Below are positions 27,075-34,629 of a stretch of DNA of 40,813 nucleotides, one piece after another (position 1 is the first letter of the stretch; each line of letters begins with the position of its first letter). Source of the stretch: a virus. Under the pieces are notes generated by a model. It was not told the origin of the DNA. It saw only the letters and a list, made by a program, of their open reading frames with translations, and did not search any database. The stretch lies in IMG/VR virus record IMGVR_UViG_3300048833_000194, positions 1-40,813 of that record, one strand, 5' to 3'. The position numbers and the translations under genes are program-made.

Positions 27075-27406
27075 AGCACGGCCCCCGGCCCGGTCCTGAA
27101 ACCCCCTCGCGTGCGCCCGCGTGAGCCCCCCCGCCCCCCGAGATGGCAGCGGGGAAATTCGCGAAATTTTTTTTCCAGAGGCCACAGGATTTTTCCGCAC
27201 CCTGTGCCAATGGGCATACAGGCGCGGCGCCGCGCGCTGGGGGGGGTGGGGGGGGCTTCGCCCGATCGGCAGGCCGGAAGGCGCGGGCACCTGCTGTTCA
27301 AACAGGTGCCCACATGCGCGCAAGCCACTGATAACAAAAGCACAACGACCGTCGAGCGCGGCCCATGTGCCGCGAAACGTGACGGCCAAGCCCGGAAACC
27401 GCTCAT
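27071..27406 (-). CDS. Doubtful 111-residue ORF filling the gap between terminase genes
   Basis: The ATG overlaps the small-terminase stop as ATGA and the ORF ends exactly at the TTG start of the large terminase, which fits the coupling used throughout the phage. It would encode one hydrophobic stretch (STVVVLLLSVACAHVG) and Cys-, Pro- and Arg-rich remainder. However, its third codon positions are less GC-rich than in neighbouring genes, it has rare codons such as TTA and AGG, and it contains the G8TG8 run. It could equally be non-coding DNA with a packaging signal. Confidence 0.3.
   Translation of the reverse strand: MSGFRAWPSRFAAHGPRSTVVVLLLSVACAHVGTCLNSRCPRLPACRSGEAPPTPPSARRRACMPIGTGCGKILWPLEKKFREFPRCHLGGRGGSRGRTRGGFRTGPGAVL
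27239..27311. other. G8TG8 run and 9-bp hairpin in the terminase gap, packaging-site candidate
   Basis: Two runs of eight G separated by one T lie at 27239-27255. Just after, GGGCACCTG (27285-27293) and CAGGTGCCC (27303-27311) form a perfect 9-bp stem with a 9-base loop and no U-run, so it is not a terminator. Packaging (pac or cos) sites often lie in or next to the small terminase gene, so the region is a candidate. No cohesive end can be read from the sequence. Confidence 0.35.
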
Positions 27407-27906
27407 TCGCCCACCGCCTCGCCGTCCACGATCTGCCCCGCCAGGCGCTCCCAGGGCGGCAGATCGGCGCTGCCCGAGCCTTCCCACTGGCCCACCGTCA
27501 GTTGGATCGTCCGCGCGTCCACCTGCAGGCTCACCGGCTTCTTGCTCTCGAAGTAGGGCAGCGCCTCCACCGCGCACCGAACCTTCAGGGCCATCGCCTC
27601 GCCCTTTTTTACGTTCAGTTCGCGCGCCAGCTCCTCCACCGGCTTCGTGTAGGTTTCAGCCAGCGTCAGCAGCGGGTGCTGATGCTTTGCCAGCACCCAC
27701 CGGATCAGCTCCTCCGACCGCCGGTTGCGGCTGCCCTTCGGCCGCCCGCGCTTGCGCGCCGGCTCGCCGGCTGCGATCGGCCCGCCCGCCGCCACGCCGC
27801 CCGAGGCATCGCCCGCCAGCGGCAGCGCCGCCTGGACGCCGCCGCCCGGCACGTCCGCGCCGCGCGCTGCCTCCGCAATCCCTGCTGCTGCACCTTTCAA
27901 CGCCAT
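27403..27906 (-). CDS. terS: Terminase small subunit (putative)
   Basis: A 167-residue protein with an Ala/Gly-rich N-terminus, a basic AT-hook-like RKRGRPKGSRNRRSEEL near residue 53, and a helical region with LTLAETYTKPVEELARELNV. It lies directly before the large terminase, and size and position suit the DNA-recognition subunit that picks the packaging site. The family match is weak, so the call is partly from position. The late operon appears to begin here, with the GTTAC-box region directly upstream. Confidence 0.65.
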   Translation of the reverse strand: MALKGAAAGIAEAARGADVPGGGVQAALPLAGDASGGVAAGGPIAAGEPARKRGRPKGSRNRRSEELIRWVLAKHQHPLLTLAETYTKPVEELARELNVKKGEAMALKVRCAVEALPYFESKKPVSLQVDARTIQLTVGQWEGSGSADLPPWERLAGQIVDGEAVGE

Positions 27907-27980
27907 TTCGGGCCTTATTCAATTGGATCAGGCCCCATGGCTGCCACGCCCCCCCGGTGCGCAGGGAAGCCCCCTTCACC

Positions 27981-28252
27981 TTGTTACCGAAAAGTAACAT
28001 GGTAACAAAGCGAAGTAACAAGAAAACCTATATATATCTGCGACATAGATAGATTGTTACCGTGTTACCGGCTTGTCAGCCAATTCCTTCGCGTGTGCCC
28101 GCGCGCGCGTGCACATGTGGGCTGTGCGCGCGCGTGGCGCGCGTCCCGCGCGCGCGAGACGGCGGTAACGCGGTAACGATACCTCTAACGCACTGATAAT
28201 GCTGGATTATCCTGCTACCGAAAGGCGTTACCGTGTTACTTTCCGGTAACAA
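27981..28252. other. Array of eleven GTTAC boxes, candidate origin or late control region
   Basis: Eight GTTACC and three GTTACT boxes in both orientations lie at 27981, 27993, 28001, 28014, 28054, 28062, 28164, 28172, 28225, 28233 and 28245. Three pairs are direct repeats with an exact 8-base period (28054/28062, 28164/28172, 28225/28233). TTGTTACC (27981-27988) and GGTAACAA (28001-28008) are a perfect inverted repeat. An AT-rich stretch (about 28019-28056) and an alternating GC tract (about 28091-28157) lie between. This is like an iteron origin with an unwinding element, but the boxes could also be operators of the late promoter. The remaining 27907-28345 has no gene. Confidence 0.6.
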
Positions 28253-28345
28253 CCCCTTGAACCGTTTCAGCGGCAGGCATTGCCTCCATACTTGCTTGCT
28301 ACCATGGGTTCAAGGTTGCAGGATGGAGAGGGAAGGGGCCGTGAA

Positions 28346-28609
28346 ATGGGCGCAGCCGGGTTGTTCGGGTGGATTTTGATGGCGCTGGCCTGCTTGCCAA
28401 CGCGCCACTGGTGGCCGGGGCTGATCGCCGCATTCGCCCTGGCGTTCTGGAATGTCAGGCATGCGCTCGCGGTTTACGCTGAGCTGGGCGTGGATGCGCA
28501 GCCGGCCGCGCTGGCCACTCGCGCTGCCATGCCCTTCCTATTGTTCGTTCTGTTGCGCGGCGCGCGCTGGCTGGCCCTGCGGTTCAAGGCGCGAGGAGAG
28601 GAGCGCTAG
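28346..28609 (+). CDS. Small membrane protein on the opposite strand, moron candidate
   Basis: An 87-residue protein with about three membrane segments (near residues 5-20, 24-42 and 58-74) and a basic C-terminus. The start at 28346 has a strong GGAAGGGG site upstream; earlier ATGs (28280, 28304) lack one. It is the only plus-strand gene between the attachment site and 33.8 kb, and its end overlaps the end of the convergent helicase gene by 4 bases. A lone, oppositely oriented membrane gene at a module border often is a moron that alters the lysogen, for example in superinfection exclusion, but nothing in the sequence proves this. Confidence 0.6.
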   Translation: MGAAGLFGWILMALACLPTRHWWPGLIAAFALAFWNVRHALAVYAELGVDAQPAALATRAAMPFLLFVLLRGARWLALRFKARGEER

Positions 28610-30537
28610 CCCTCCGGCCCCATATCAAGGCAGCGCTCCAGCGGGATCGCCACGCATTTCTGCTGCACGCCGCCGATGCGCACATTCTGGTCGCGCTCTG
28701 CCATCACCAGGCGCCCGAGGCTCTGCCCCCACACGCCGGCGGCGCCGCTCGATGCCTGCCAGTGCGTGCCCTGGAACAGCTTTGCCAGCCCCTGATGCGC
28801 CACGGGCACCATCACCCATCGCCTTTGCGTGCGGCTCTTCTTGTCGGTCCGGTCCATCACGCGCAGCCCCAGCACGGCCAGCGATCGCGCCGCCGTATCC
28901 GGCCGCTTCCCCGTCGCCAGATCTGGCTCGGCGTCCAGCTCGTCGGCCGCGCGGCCGATCCAGTGCGCCACCGTCTGCGGTCTCGATCCGCCCTCCAGCG
29001 TGGCGGCAGAGGTCAGCAGGTGCGCAAGGCAGCGATCCGTGTCCGTCATCGCCTCGCGCGTCTCGCCCAGCACGCCGGCGCCCATCAGCGCCTTCCAGGG
29101 CTCGATATCCTCGGGCTTCGGCGTGGTGCTGGATAGCAGCAGATCCGCGCCCGCCAGCAACACGCCAAACTGCGCGCTGCCCCGCCCGTCATGCCCGGCC
29201 TCGCGCAGCATCTCGCGATAGGCGCGCAGCGTCTCGCCAAAGCGCGGCCAGCCGTCCAGCAGCCGGCGACGCAGCGTCCCGCCCACCTTTTCCATCCAGC
29301 CGGCATCCAGCACGGGCTCCCGCGCCTCTTTCGGGAAGGGGCCGAGGTCCAGCACAGCCAGGCGGCTGCGATCCTGCCCCTGCAGCGGCGGTATAAGGAT
29401 GGACGACAGCAGGAAGCACGCGCGCGCGGTGAAGGCGTGGGCGGTATGGTCGCTGCCGCCCCGCACCACGTTGCCGCCGCTCGATGCCTGCCGCGCCAGC
29501 TTCACCAGCGCCTTCAGCTTGCGGTTATCTTCCTCGGCCTCGGCCTCGTCGATCGCCACCGGTAGGGTCTGATGCCCCACGCTCTGCCGCACGCCGGCCT
29601 CGCTGGCATCACTGGTGGAAAGCAGGCCCTCGCCCATCACGCCTTTGATCAGCGCATGCAGCGTCGATTTCCCCGTCCCCTTGTCCCCAGTCAGCCAGAC
29701 GATGGGGCGCCAGTCGAGCGCGCCGCCCAGGAAGGCGCAGGCCATCCACCCCAGCAGCAGGTAAGGGTCTGTCTCCGGTCGCTGCCAGTTCCAGCTGCGG
29801 ATAAGGCCCAGCAGCTCGTCGATCGCGTCGGTGTCTGCCGGCCCGTCCAGCGGTCGCGGCACGGGTGGCGCCGATGGATAGACATAGCGGCCGTGCATGC
29901 CGGTCTTCTGCCACTGGCCTTCAATCAGCACTTCATCGCCCACATGCACAATCAGCCCGCCGGCCGCATCCAGCCATACGCCGCGATCGCGCCGCTTGTC
30001 CTGGGCGTTCCACACGCCGGCGGCAGCGCAGGCGCACATCAGCACCTCGCCGGCCTCTTCCGGCCGCCATCCCGTCAGATTGCCTTCCTTGTCATAGCGC
30101 GGCCATGTCTCGTGCAGAAAACCCGTCTTCGGCGCGAACAGCGCCAGCAGATCCTTGTTGCCATGGTCGCGCGCCTTCAGGCTGCGCAACTGGCCTACGG
30201 TGTCCAGGTAGAAGAACGCGCCATCATAGGTGCCCAGCGGCGAAACAGGGCAGTCAGGCGGCAGCTGCCAGCCGCCGAAATCGCGCACCTTGCGCGGCGA
30301 TCGCCGCTCCTCGCCGCCGGCGCTCGCGCTCGATCCGCCGGATTTCCCGCCGCCCTTGCCCTTCGGCCGCCGCTTGGCGCGGTCCGTCTTAGACGGAAAG
30401 GCCACAACGTTGGCGTCAGCGCCGGCGCCATCCCCGGCAGGGGTGGCGGCAGGCGCACCCGCCAGCGCCTCTCTGGCGGCGTCAGCGGTTGAAGGGGTTT
30501 CGCCCGCCTCTGGCGGGATCTCGCCGTCCTCGCTCAT
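28606..30537 (-). CDS. Replicative helicase-like P-loop ATPase
   Basis: A 643-residue protein. Residues about 1-90 are low-complexity and basic. A middle domain precedes the ATPase, which has Walker A GDKGTGKST (284-292) and Walker B LPVAIDEAE (325-333). The overall form fits phage superfamily-3-type or related helicases that act with a primase at the fork. It overlaps the primase gene by ATGA, and together they form the only recognisable replication module. No polymerase is encoded, so the host replisome would be recruited. The exact helicase family needs a profile search. Confidence 0.75.
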   Translation of the reverse strand: MSEDGEIPPEAGETPSTADAAREALAGAPAATPAGDGAGADANVVAFPSKTDRAKRRPKGKGGGKSGGSSASAGGEERRSPRKVRDFGGWQLPPDCPVSPLGTYDGAFFYLDTVGQLRSLKARDHGNKDLLALFAPKTGFLHETWPRYDKEGNLTGWRPEEAGEVLMCACAAAGVWNAQDKRRDRGVWLDAAGGLIVHVGDEVLIEGQWQKTGMHGRYVYPSAPPVPRPLDGPADTDAIDELLGLIRSWNWQRPETDPYLLLGWMACAFLGGALDWRPIVWLTGDKGTGKSTLHALIKGVMGEGLLSTSDASEAGVRQSVGHQTLPVAIDEAEAEEDNRKLKALVKLARQASSGGNVVRGGSDHTAHAFTARACFLLSSILIPPLQGQDRSRLAVLDLGPFPKEAREPVLDAGWMEKVGGTLRRRLLDGWPRFGETLRAYREMLREAGHDGRGSAQFGVLLAGADLLLSSTTPKPEDIEPWKALMGAGVLGETREAMTDTDRCLAHLLTSAATLEGGSRPQTVAHWIGRAADELDAEPDLATGKRPDTAARSLAVLGLRVMDRTDKKSRTQRRWVMVPVAHQGLAKLFQGTHWQASSGAAGVWGQSLGRLVMAERDQNVRIGGVQQKCVAIPLERCLDMGPEG

Positions 30538-31679
30538 GCCAGCTCACCCAGCGCAACCAGCTCCTGCACCCATTCATTGAAGTCCTTCAGCCGGGCGGGC
30601 GGCCGGGCCACACGCACAGCCCGGCCTGCCGCCTCGTGCGCCGCCACGGCGCGGGCAAAGCCGGCGATCGCCGGATGCGGCCGCCCGTCCGGCAGGGTTG
30701 CAGGGTCGTTCTGCCCCACCAGCACCACGTCGCGGCACTGCGGCGGCAGCTCCACGGCCGCCATGTTGGAAAGGCTGGCCGCCGCGATCACGCGGGCCGA
30801 AGGCAGCAGCCGCGCTGCGGAAAGCCCATCTTCGTTGCCTTCCGCGATATAGACGGGCACGCCGGCGGGCAGCTCGCGAAGCGTCTGCCGATGCTCGCCC
30901 TTCCAAAGCGGGATATGGGCGCCGCGATAGTCGCCCAGCACCAGCTTTGCCCGGCTCAGCGGCGCTTTCCTAACGCCGGCGCTGTCTGCCTGCAGGAACG
31001 TCCGGTGTGTGGCCACCTGCCGGCCATCCAGCCGAACCATGCTCGCCAGCATGGCCGGCCAGCCGCTGCCCCCGGAATTGGCGGCCTCTGTCGGGCCGCC
31101 ATCGGGATGGCGCAACGCCTGGCCGGCGCGCAGGCAGTTGGGCCGCCGGCCCAGCTGCAGGAGCCCGATGCCTCGGCCCGCCAGATAGCGGTCCACAACA
31201 TCGCCCGGCTCCAGGGGCCGTGCCTTCAGCCACAGGGCTTGCGCATGGGCGGTTCTGCGTTCGCTATCCATCGCCTCAACTTGCGCTTTTTTCGCCCGCA
31301 GCTGCGCGGCACGTTCTGCAGCGGCCGGGTCCGGCGTCGCCGCCCCCTCCGCTCCCATTCCCAGCCAGTCTTTCGCCCAGCGGATGGCGGCGCCCTTGTC
31401 GCCGCCGGTTCGCACATAGGCGATCAGGTCCAGCAGATCGCCGCCGGTGTTCGCGGAAAAATGCGCCCAAACTCCCTTGCGCACACCGTTCATGCGCACG
31501 GACAGGCTGTCGCCCAGCCCGCCCCTCGATGTCGGCGCGTCCAGAAACTCCGGCCCATGTTGCCGCCCCGCCGGCAACAGCAGCGGCACCAAGCTGTCGA
31601 TGCGGTCCGTCAGCAGCTGCACCAGCTCGCCAATGTCGACCAGGTGCGGGCCGGGTGCGCCGCGCTTGCGGCCGCTCAA
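30534..31679 (-). CDS. Toprim DNA primase-like protein
   Basis: About 381 residues. Residues about 65-90 (VWAHFSANTGGDLLDLIAYV) have the form of the fold around a CHC2 zinc finger, but no Cys/His zinc ligands are present. Residues about 275-381 are a Toprim domain with VYIAEGNEDGLSA (catalytic-type Glu280), VLVGQND in place of the usual DxD, and KDFNEWV at the end. Such proteins make RNA primers. The likely start is a TTG at 31679 in a TTGA overlap with the preceding stop; ORF readings from 31937 run through two other genes. Confidence 0.75.
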   Translation of the reverse strand: MSGRKRGAPGPHLVDIGELVQLLTDRIDSLVPLLLPAGRQHGPEFLDAPTSRGGLGDSLSVRMNGVRKGVWAHFSANTGGDLLDLIAYVRTGGDKGAAIRWAKDWLGMGAEGAATPDPAAAERAAQLRAKKAQVEAMDSERRTAHAQALWLKARPLEPGDVVDRYLAGRGIGLLQLGRRPNCLRAGQALRHPDGGPTEAANSGGSGWPAMLASMVRLDGRQVATHRTFLQADSAGVRKAPLSRAKLVLGDYRGAHIPLWKGEHRQTLRELPAGVPVYIAEGNEDGLSAARLLPSARVIAAASLSNMAAVELPPQCRDVVLVGQNDPATLPDGRPHPAIAGFARAVAAHEAAGRAVRVARPPARLKDFNEWVQELVALGELA

Positions 31680-31894
31680 TGCAACAGCGGTGCGCCCGCC
31701 TCCCCGGCCGCATCGCATGCAGCTATGGCGGGGCTTTGCAGGGCCGCCACCAGCGCGGCCCGCGCAACGTCCGGCAGCTGCACGCCCAGCGTGGGCAGGC
31801 CGGCCTTCCGAATAATCAGCACGGGCTCGCCATGGCTTTCGCCCAGGCTCAGCCCGTCTGCCAACACATAGTGCAACGGCGGCGCCTCGCTCAC
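31676..31894 (-). CDS. Small protein of unknown function
   Basis: A 72-residue protein with a beta-hairpin-like middle (EPVLIIRKAGLPTLGVQL) and an Ala-rich C-terminal helix. It is coupled by ATGA to the previous gene and by TTGA to the primase, so it is part of the replication operon. No family is recognised. Confidence 0.6.
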   Translation of the reverse strand: MSEAPPLHYVLADGLSLGESHGEPVLIIRKAGLPTLGVQLPDVARAALVAALQSPAIAACDAAGEAGAPLLH

Positions 31895-32340
31895 GGCTGT
31901 TCCCCTTCAATGTCAGCGCCCCAGTCTTCGCGTTCAAACTGTTCCAGATCCTGCCCGCCTATCGCCGGCCCGCTATCGGGCCACTCATCCTCATCGTCGG
32001 GGCCGCCCAGGTCGCGTCGCAGCTGCCAGCTGGGCGGATAGGTCAACGGCTCTCGCGGCCAGTTCACTGCCAGCGCGTCGTTGAACAGATCGGTCGGAAT
32101 GTCCGCCTCCTTGCGTGTGGCCACCAGCACAGCGCGCGCCAGAAGGCGGGCCGCCGGCGGCGGCCAGTCCTTGCCGCCCGTGGCGACGGCAGCATCCACG
32201 GCCAGGCGCAGATCGCGAAGATCCCGCATGCTGGCCGCCGCCGCGCGCGGCGGAAAAAAGGCGAGGACCGGCGCCACCAGGTCGTTGAAGGCCTGCGGGG
32301 CGCGGTAGGTGCGCTGTCGCTGGATAGCCGCCCGCCTCAT
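31891..32340 (-). CDS. Replication-operon protein of unknown function
   Basis: A 149-residue protein with a basic N-terminus (MRRAAIQRQRTYRAP), a helical middle and a very acidic C-terminus (from about residue 118, many Asp and Glu). The ATG at 32340 gives ATGA with the HTH gene stop. Basic start and acidic tail are seen in some DNA-binding or polymerase-contact proteins, but no family can be named. Confidence 0.6.
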   Translation of the reverse strand: MRRAAIQRQRTYRAPQAFNDLVAPVLAFFPPRAAAASMRDLRDLRLAVDAAVATGGKDWPPPAARLLARAVLVATRKEADIPTDLFNDALAVNWPREPLTYPPSWQLRRDLGGPDDEDEWPDSGPAIGGQDLEQFEREDWGADIEGEQP

Positions 32341-32816
32341 GCAGCCGCGTTCCGTTTTTGCCCAGCCCGGCGCCGCGTCTTCCACTGTGGATCGGCGGTT
32401 GCCTTTCCGGTCGCCAAAATCGTCACCACCCGAGAGTTCGTGGTGCGCTCAACCCGAATGAACCGCCGGCTTTCCAGTGCCTCTATCAATCCGCCGACGG
32501 ATAGCTGGTCTGTGCCAAGCCGTTCGGCGATTTCCCGGTTGGTCGGGCAATAGGCGCCCATGTCGGCCGTCTGTTCCAGCACAGCCAGCAACCGGCGCTG
32601 CAGATGCGCGCGGGAAAGCGGGTCTCTTGCTGGCGAGGCGTTCTTGCGCCCCACCGGCTCTTGGCCCGCCCAGGCCACGCTTTTGGCTATGGCGTGCAGA
32701 TCGGCCATCAGTTGGCGGGCCTCGTCCACAGTCAGCTCCACCATCTGCTGGCGCAACTGCATCTGCACACGCCCCCGGTTCAAGGCCGCGATCAGCCTGA
32801 TATCGGCCAGGCTCAT
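32337..32816 (-). CDS. Winged-helix-like DNA-binding protein
   Basis: A 159-residue protein. Residues about 85-140, with CPTNREIAERLGTDQLSVGG followed by IEALESRRFIRVER and a strand pair, have the layout of a winged helix: helix-turn-helix, then a two-strand wing. The first 60 residues are helical. It lies upstream of the primase and helicase, so it could be a replication initiator that binds the GTTAC boxes, or a regulator. The start at 32816 forms ATGA with the previous stop. Confidence 0.65.
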   Translation of the reverse strand: MSLADIRLIAALNRGRVQMQLRQQMVELTVDEARQLMADLHAIAKSVAWAGQEPVGRKNASPARDPLSRAHLQRRLLAVLEQTADMGAYCPTNREIAERLGTDQLSVGGLIEALESRRFIRVERTTNSRVVTILATGKATADPQWKTRRRAGQKRNAAA

Positions 32817-33124
32817 TTTTGATTGCCCTGCGGGCGCCGGCCATCCGGCCGGCTTGCTTCCTCGCATTGGCTCGGGCGCGCGGTCGCGCTTGCGGCCTGC
32901 GGCCGCGCTGCGCCTCTGGATCGGATGGGCAGGTCGCCGGGCGTTTCCGCCAGCGCGCAGGCAGCCTCGATCTGCGGCAACAACGCACGCCATTGCTCAA
33001 CGCCCAGCGTCAGCATCACCATAGCCGCGCGGTCCTCGTGCATCAGCGTCACGCCGAAACTGCCGCCCGCCATGCGCGAAACCACGGCGACAGTGCCGCC
33101 CTGTTCGGCGAAATCAGCGCCCAT
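32813..33124 (-). CDS. Small early protein of unknown function
   Basis: A 103-residue protein. Residues 1-60 look folded, with alternating strands (GTVAVVSRM, FGVTLMHED, AAMVMLTLG) and a helix; the rest is basic and low in complexity. The ATG at 33124 overlaps the previous gene by 11 bases. No family is recognised. Confidence 0.55.
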   Translation of the reverse strand: MGADFAEQGGTVAVVSRMAGGSFGVTLMHEDRAAMVMLTLGVEQWRALLPQIEAACALAETPGDLPIRSRGAARPQAASATARPSQCEEASRPDGRRPQGNQK

Positions 33125-33464
33125 GGCCCGCCCCCCTGCGGGAAGCGAACAGATCTCCGGCAGGCTTCGCACGCGCCTCGGGCGGCGCGGCCGGCGCCGA
33201 ACCGGCCAGCCGCAGCTTCTCCGCCTCCCACTCTGCCCAGCGCTGCAGCAGTTCCACGGGGTTGCGGCCGTGCGCGGAAAGTGCGCCCGCCAGCTCCAGC
33301 AACAGCCGCTCGGCGGCGCCGATTGTCAGGCCATAGGAAAACTCCAGCTTGCCGGCGCGCCCGGCCTCGGCCTGAATGGGTTGCTCGGCGCCGTCGACGG
33401 CCCGCACGCGCAGCCGCCCGAAGAAGAAATCCCACTCGGGCTGCGAATAGTCCGGGGCGCTCAT
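33114..33464 (-). CDS. Early protein of unknown function
   Basis: A 116-residue protein with Trp/Phe-rich start (YSQPEWDFFFGRLRVRAV), a strand with GKLEFSYGLTIG and a helical middle ending in LLQRWAEWEAEKLR, then an Ala/Pro tail. It is the second gene of the leftward early operon, coupled by ATGA to the Cro-like gene. No family is recognised. Confidence 0.6.
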   Translation of the reverse strand: MSAPDYSQPEWDFFFGRLRVRAVDGAEQPIQAEAGRAGKLEFSYGLTIGAAERLLLELAGALSAHGRNPVELLQRWAEWEAEKLRLAGSAPAAPPEARAKPAGDLFASRRGAGHGR

Positions 33465-33781
33465 GCAGCGGTCCGTCCGCGCGTTAACGCCGTTTCACCA
33501 TTGCACCCGTCTTTCGGCATGCCAGTATTGAGGACTGGGGGGTTGCTATGCGTAGGCAGATCATAGAAATCATTGGCGGTCACCGCACCGTTCGTCAGCG
33601 CAATAAGCTTCGCCATGAAGTCAGCGCTTGGGATGTTCGATCCGCTTTCCCAACTGTGCCACGTCTGCCGGGTGCACCCAACTTCGGCGGCGGCGTCGTT
33701 AACGCTCTTTTCCTGCGCCATGCGCCAGGTTCGGAGCTTGTTTTGTGCAGGATGTGCCATATCTGGGCTGGTGTAAGACAT
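33461..33781 (-). CDS. Cro-like HTH regulator, first gene of the leftward operon
   Basis: A 106-residue protein with a helix-turn-helix at about residues 26-47 (VNDAAAEVGCTRQTWHSWES), as in Cro/C1-type regulators. It begins the early leftward operon and is divergent from the repressor gene. The ATG at 33781 is preferred, since GGTAAGAG lies just before it; a TTG at 33799 and an ATG at 33760 are alternatives. A perfect operator (33773-33789) covers this start codon, so bound repressor would block the gene. Which of the two HTH proteins keeps lysogeny is inferred from neighbours. Confidence 0.75.
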   Translation of the reverse strand: MSYTSPDMAHPAQNKLRTWRMAQEKSVNDAAAEVGCTRQTWHSWESGSNIPSADFMAKLIALTNGAVTANDFYDLPTHSNPPVLNTGMPKDGCNGETALTRGRTAA

Positions 33782-33789
33782 TCTCTTAC
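33773..33789. promoter_or_regulatory. Operator 1, perfect palindrome at the Cro-like gene start
   Basis: GTAAGACATTCTCTTAC is a GTAAGA / TCTTAC inverted repeat with a 5-base spacer. It covers the ATG and part of the ribosome site of the Cro-like gene. Matching sites occur at 34629 and 34662. A single half-site GTAAGA at 33807-33812 lies between the two divergent genes. Confidence 0.75.
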
Positions 33790-33827
33790 CGACGCGCAAG
33801 GCCCAAGTAAGACACTATGAGATAGAC

Positions 33828-34247
33828 ATGTCAGGAACCGTCTTACATTTTCCGGATATGTCGAGATTGCCCAACAGGTTGCGCGAATTGCGAGAGGCGC
33901 TCGGCATGTCCCAGCAGGAACTGGCGGACGAGGTCGGCTGCTCCAAGATGCAGATCTCCACGCTGGAGCGTGGCCGGCCAAGCCTCGATATAGCCTGGAT
34001 GCAGCGCCTCGCCCCTATCCTCCGGGTAGAGCCGGGCGACCTGCTGAACCCCGGCGACAACAGCAAGGCTGCGCGGGATGCGGAAGAGCTGCGGTTGATC
34101 CAGCTCGCCCGCCGCATGCCGCAATCCGTCCGGGAAAAGTTCCTGGGCGTGGGGGAAGCGCTCGCGGGCGACTACCCCGCCGAAGAGCCTGCCGCCACCC
34201 ATTCCGAACAGGCGGACTACGCCGCCGGTGAGCGCAAAACAGCCTGA
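33828..34247 (+). CDS. Phage repressor, Xre-family HTH
   Basis: A 139-residue protein with a classical Xre helix-turn-helix (about residues 18-66): LREALGMSQQELADEVGC, then SKMQISTLERGRPSLD. The C-terminus is helical and has no LexA/CI-type protease residues that I can see, so SOS cleavage is not evident. It faces away from the early leftward operon and is followed by a membrane protein gene, so it is likely the lysogeny repressor. GAG lies about 7 bases before the ATG at 33828; an in-frame ATG at 33858 is an alternative. A degenerate operator overlaps its first codons. Confidence 0.82.
   Translation: MSGTVLHFPDMSRLPNRLRELREALGMSQQELADEVGCSKMQISTLERGRPSLDIAWMQRLAPILRVEPGDLLNPGDNSKAARDAEELRLIQLARRMPQSVREKFLGVGEALAGDYPAEEPAATHSEQADYAAGERKTA
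33830..33846. promoter_or_regulatory. Degenerate operator at the repressor start
   Basis: GTCAGGAACCGTCTTAC keeps the perfect right half TCTTAC and four of six bases of the left half GTAAGA, with the same 5-base spacer as the perfect sites. It lies within the first codons of the repressor gene, so it could serve in autoregulation. The imperfect left half makes it less certain. Confidence 0.4.
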
Positions 34248-34629
34248 ACCCCGGCTGCCGCCGCTGCGTCCATGGCTCGCGGCGCACTTCCCGGCTATGC
34301 TTGCCATCCTGCTGCCGACAGCCGCCCTGTGGCTCGTCGCCATCCTCGGCGTTCGGGATAGCTGGCAGGCAATCGCCGTCACCGTCACGGCCGCCGGTGG
34401 CGGCGCCCTCGCCGTCGTGTGGCTGCTGGCCCCGCTCTACCTCGCAGAGGCGAGCGGGCCTGCGCCGGCATTCATAGGCCGCCTCCCTCAGATACTGCGC
34501 ACGATCGGCGCCATCATCGGCGTCCTCGCCTATCTCCTGCTGCCCCTTCTCCTGATCGAGCTGGCGGCCGCCAGCCTGCCGATGGTAAGGGTAGGGCGAT
34601 ACCTGCTGGAGAACCACGCGGGTCTATAG
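34228..34629 (+). CDS. Membrane protein co-transcribed with the repressor
   Basis: A 133-residue protein with three membrane regions (about 24-42, 48-73 and 88-117; the last is long and may be two). It has a GTG start inside the end of the repressor gene (20-base overlap), so both are likely made from one lysogenic transcript. Membrane proteins expressed with a repressor often block superinfection or change the host surface, but no family is recognised. Its stop lies next to operator 2. Confidence 0.7.
   Translation: MSAKQPEPRLPPLRPWLAAHFPAMLAILLPTAALWLVAILGVRDSWQAIAVTVTAAGGGALAVVWLLAPLYLAEASGPAPAFIGRLPQILRTIGAIIGVLAYLLLPLLLIELAAASLPMVRVGRYLLENHAGL

Noticed and set aside
27075-27389. N-terminal extension of the large terminase
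   Set aside because: The extra residues are not like any terminase, and the typical terminase start (LNLDWHPPGP) occurs at 27065-27074.
28091-28157. Alternating GC repeats as a CRISPR-like or tandem repeat array
   Set aside because: There is no regular repeat-spacer unit; it is simple alternating purine-pyrimidine sequence.
30489-31871. 460-codon plus-strand ORF
   Set aside because: Antisense to the primase gene and without a plausible fold or ribosome site.
34015-34617. Minus-strand ORF under the repressor and membrane protein genes
   Set aside because: Antisense, Arg/Gln-rich without structure; the plus-strand genes have HTH and membrane signals.
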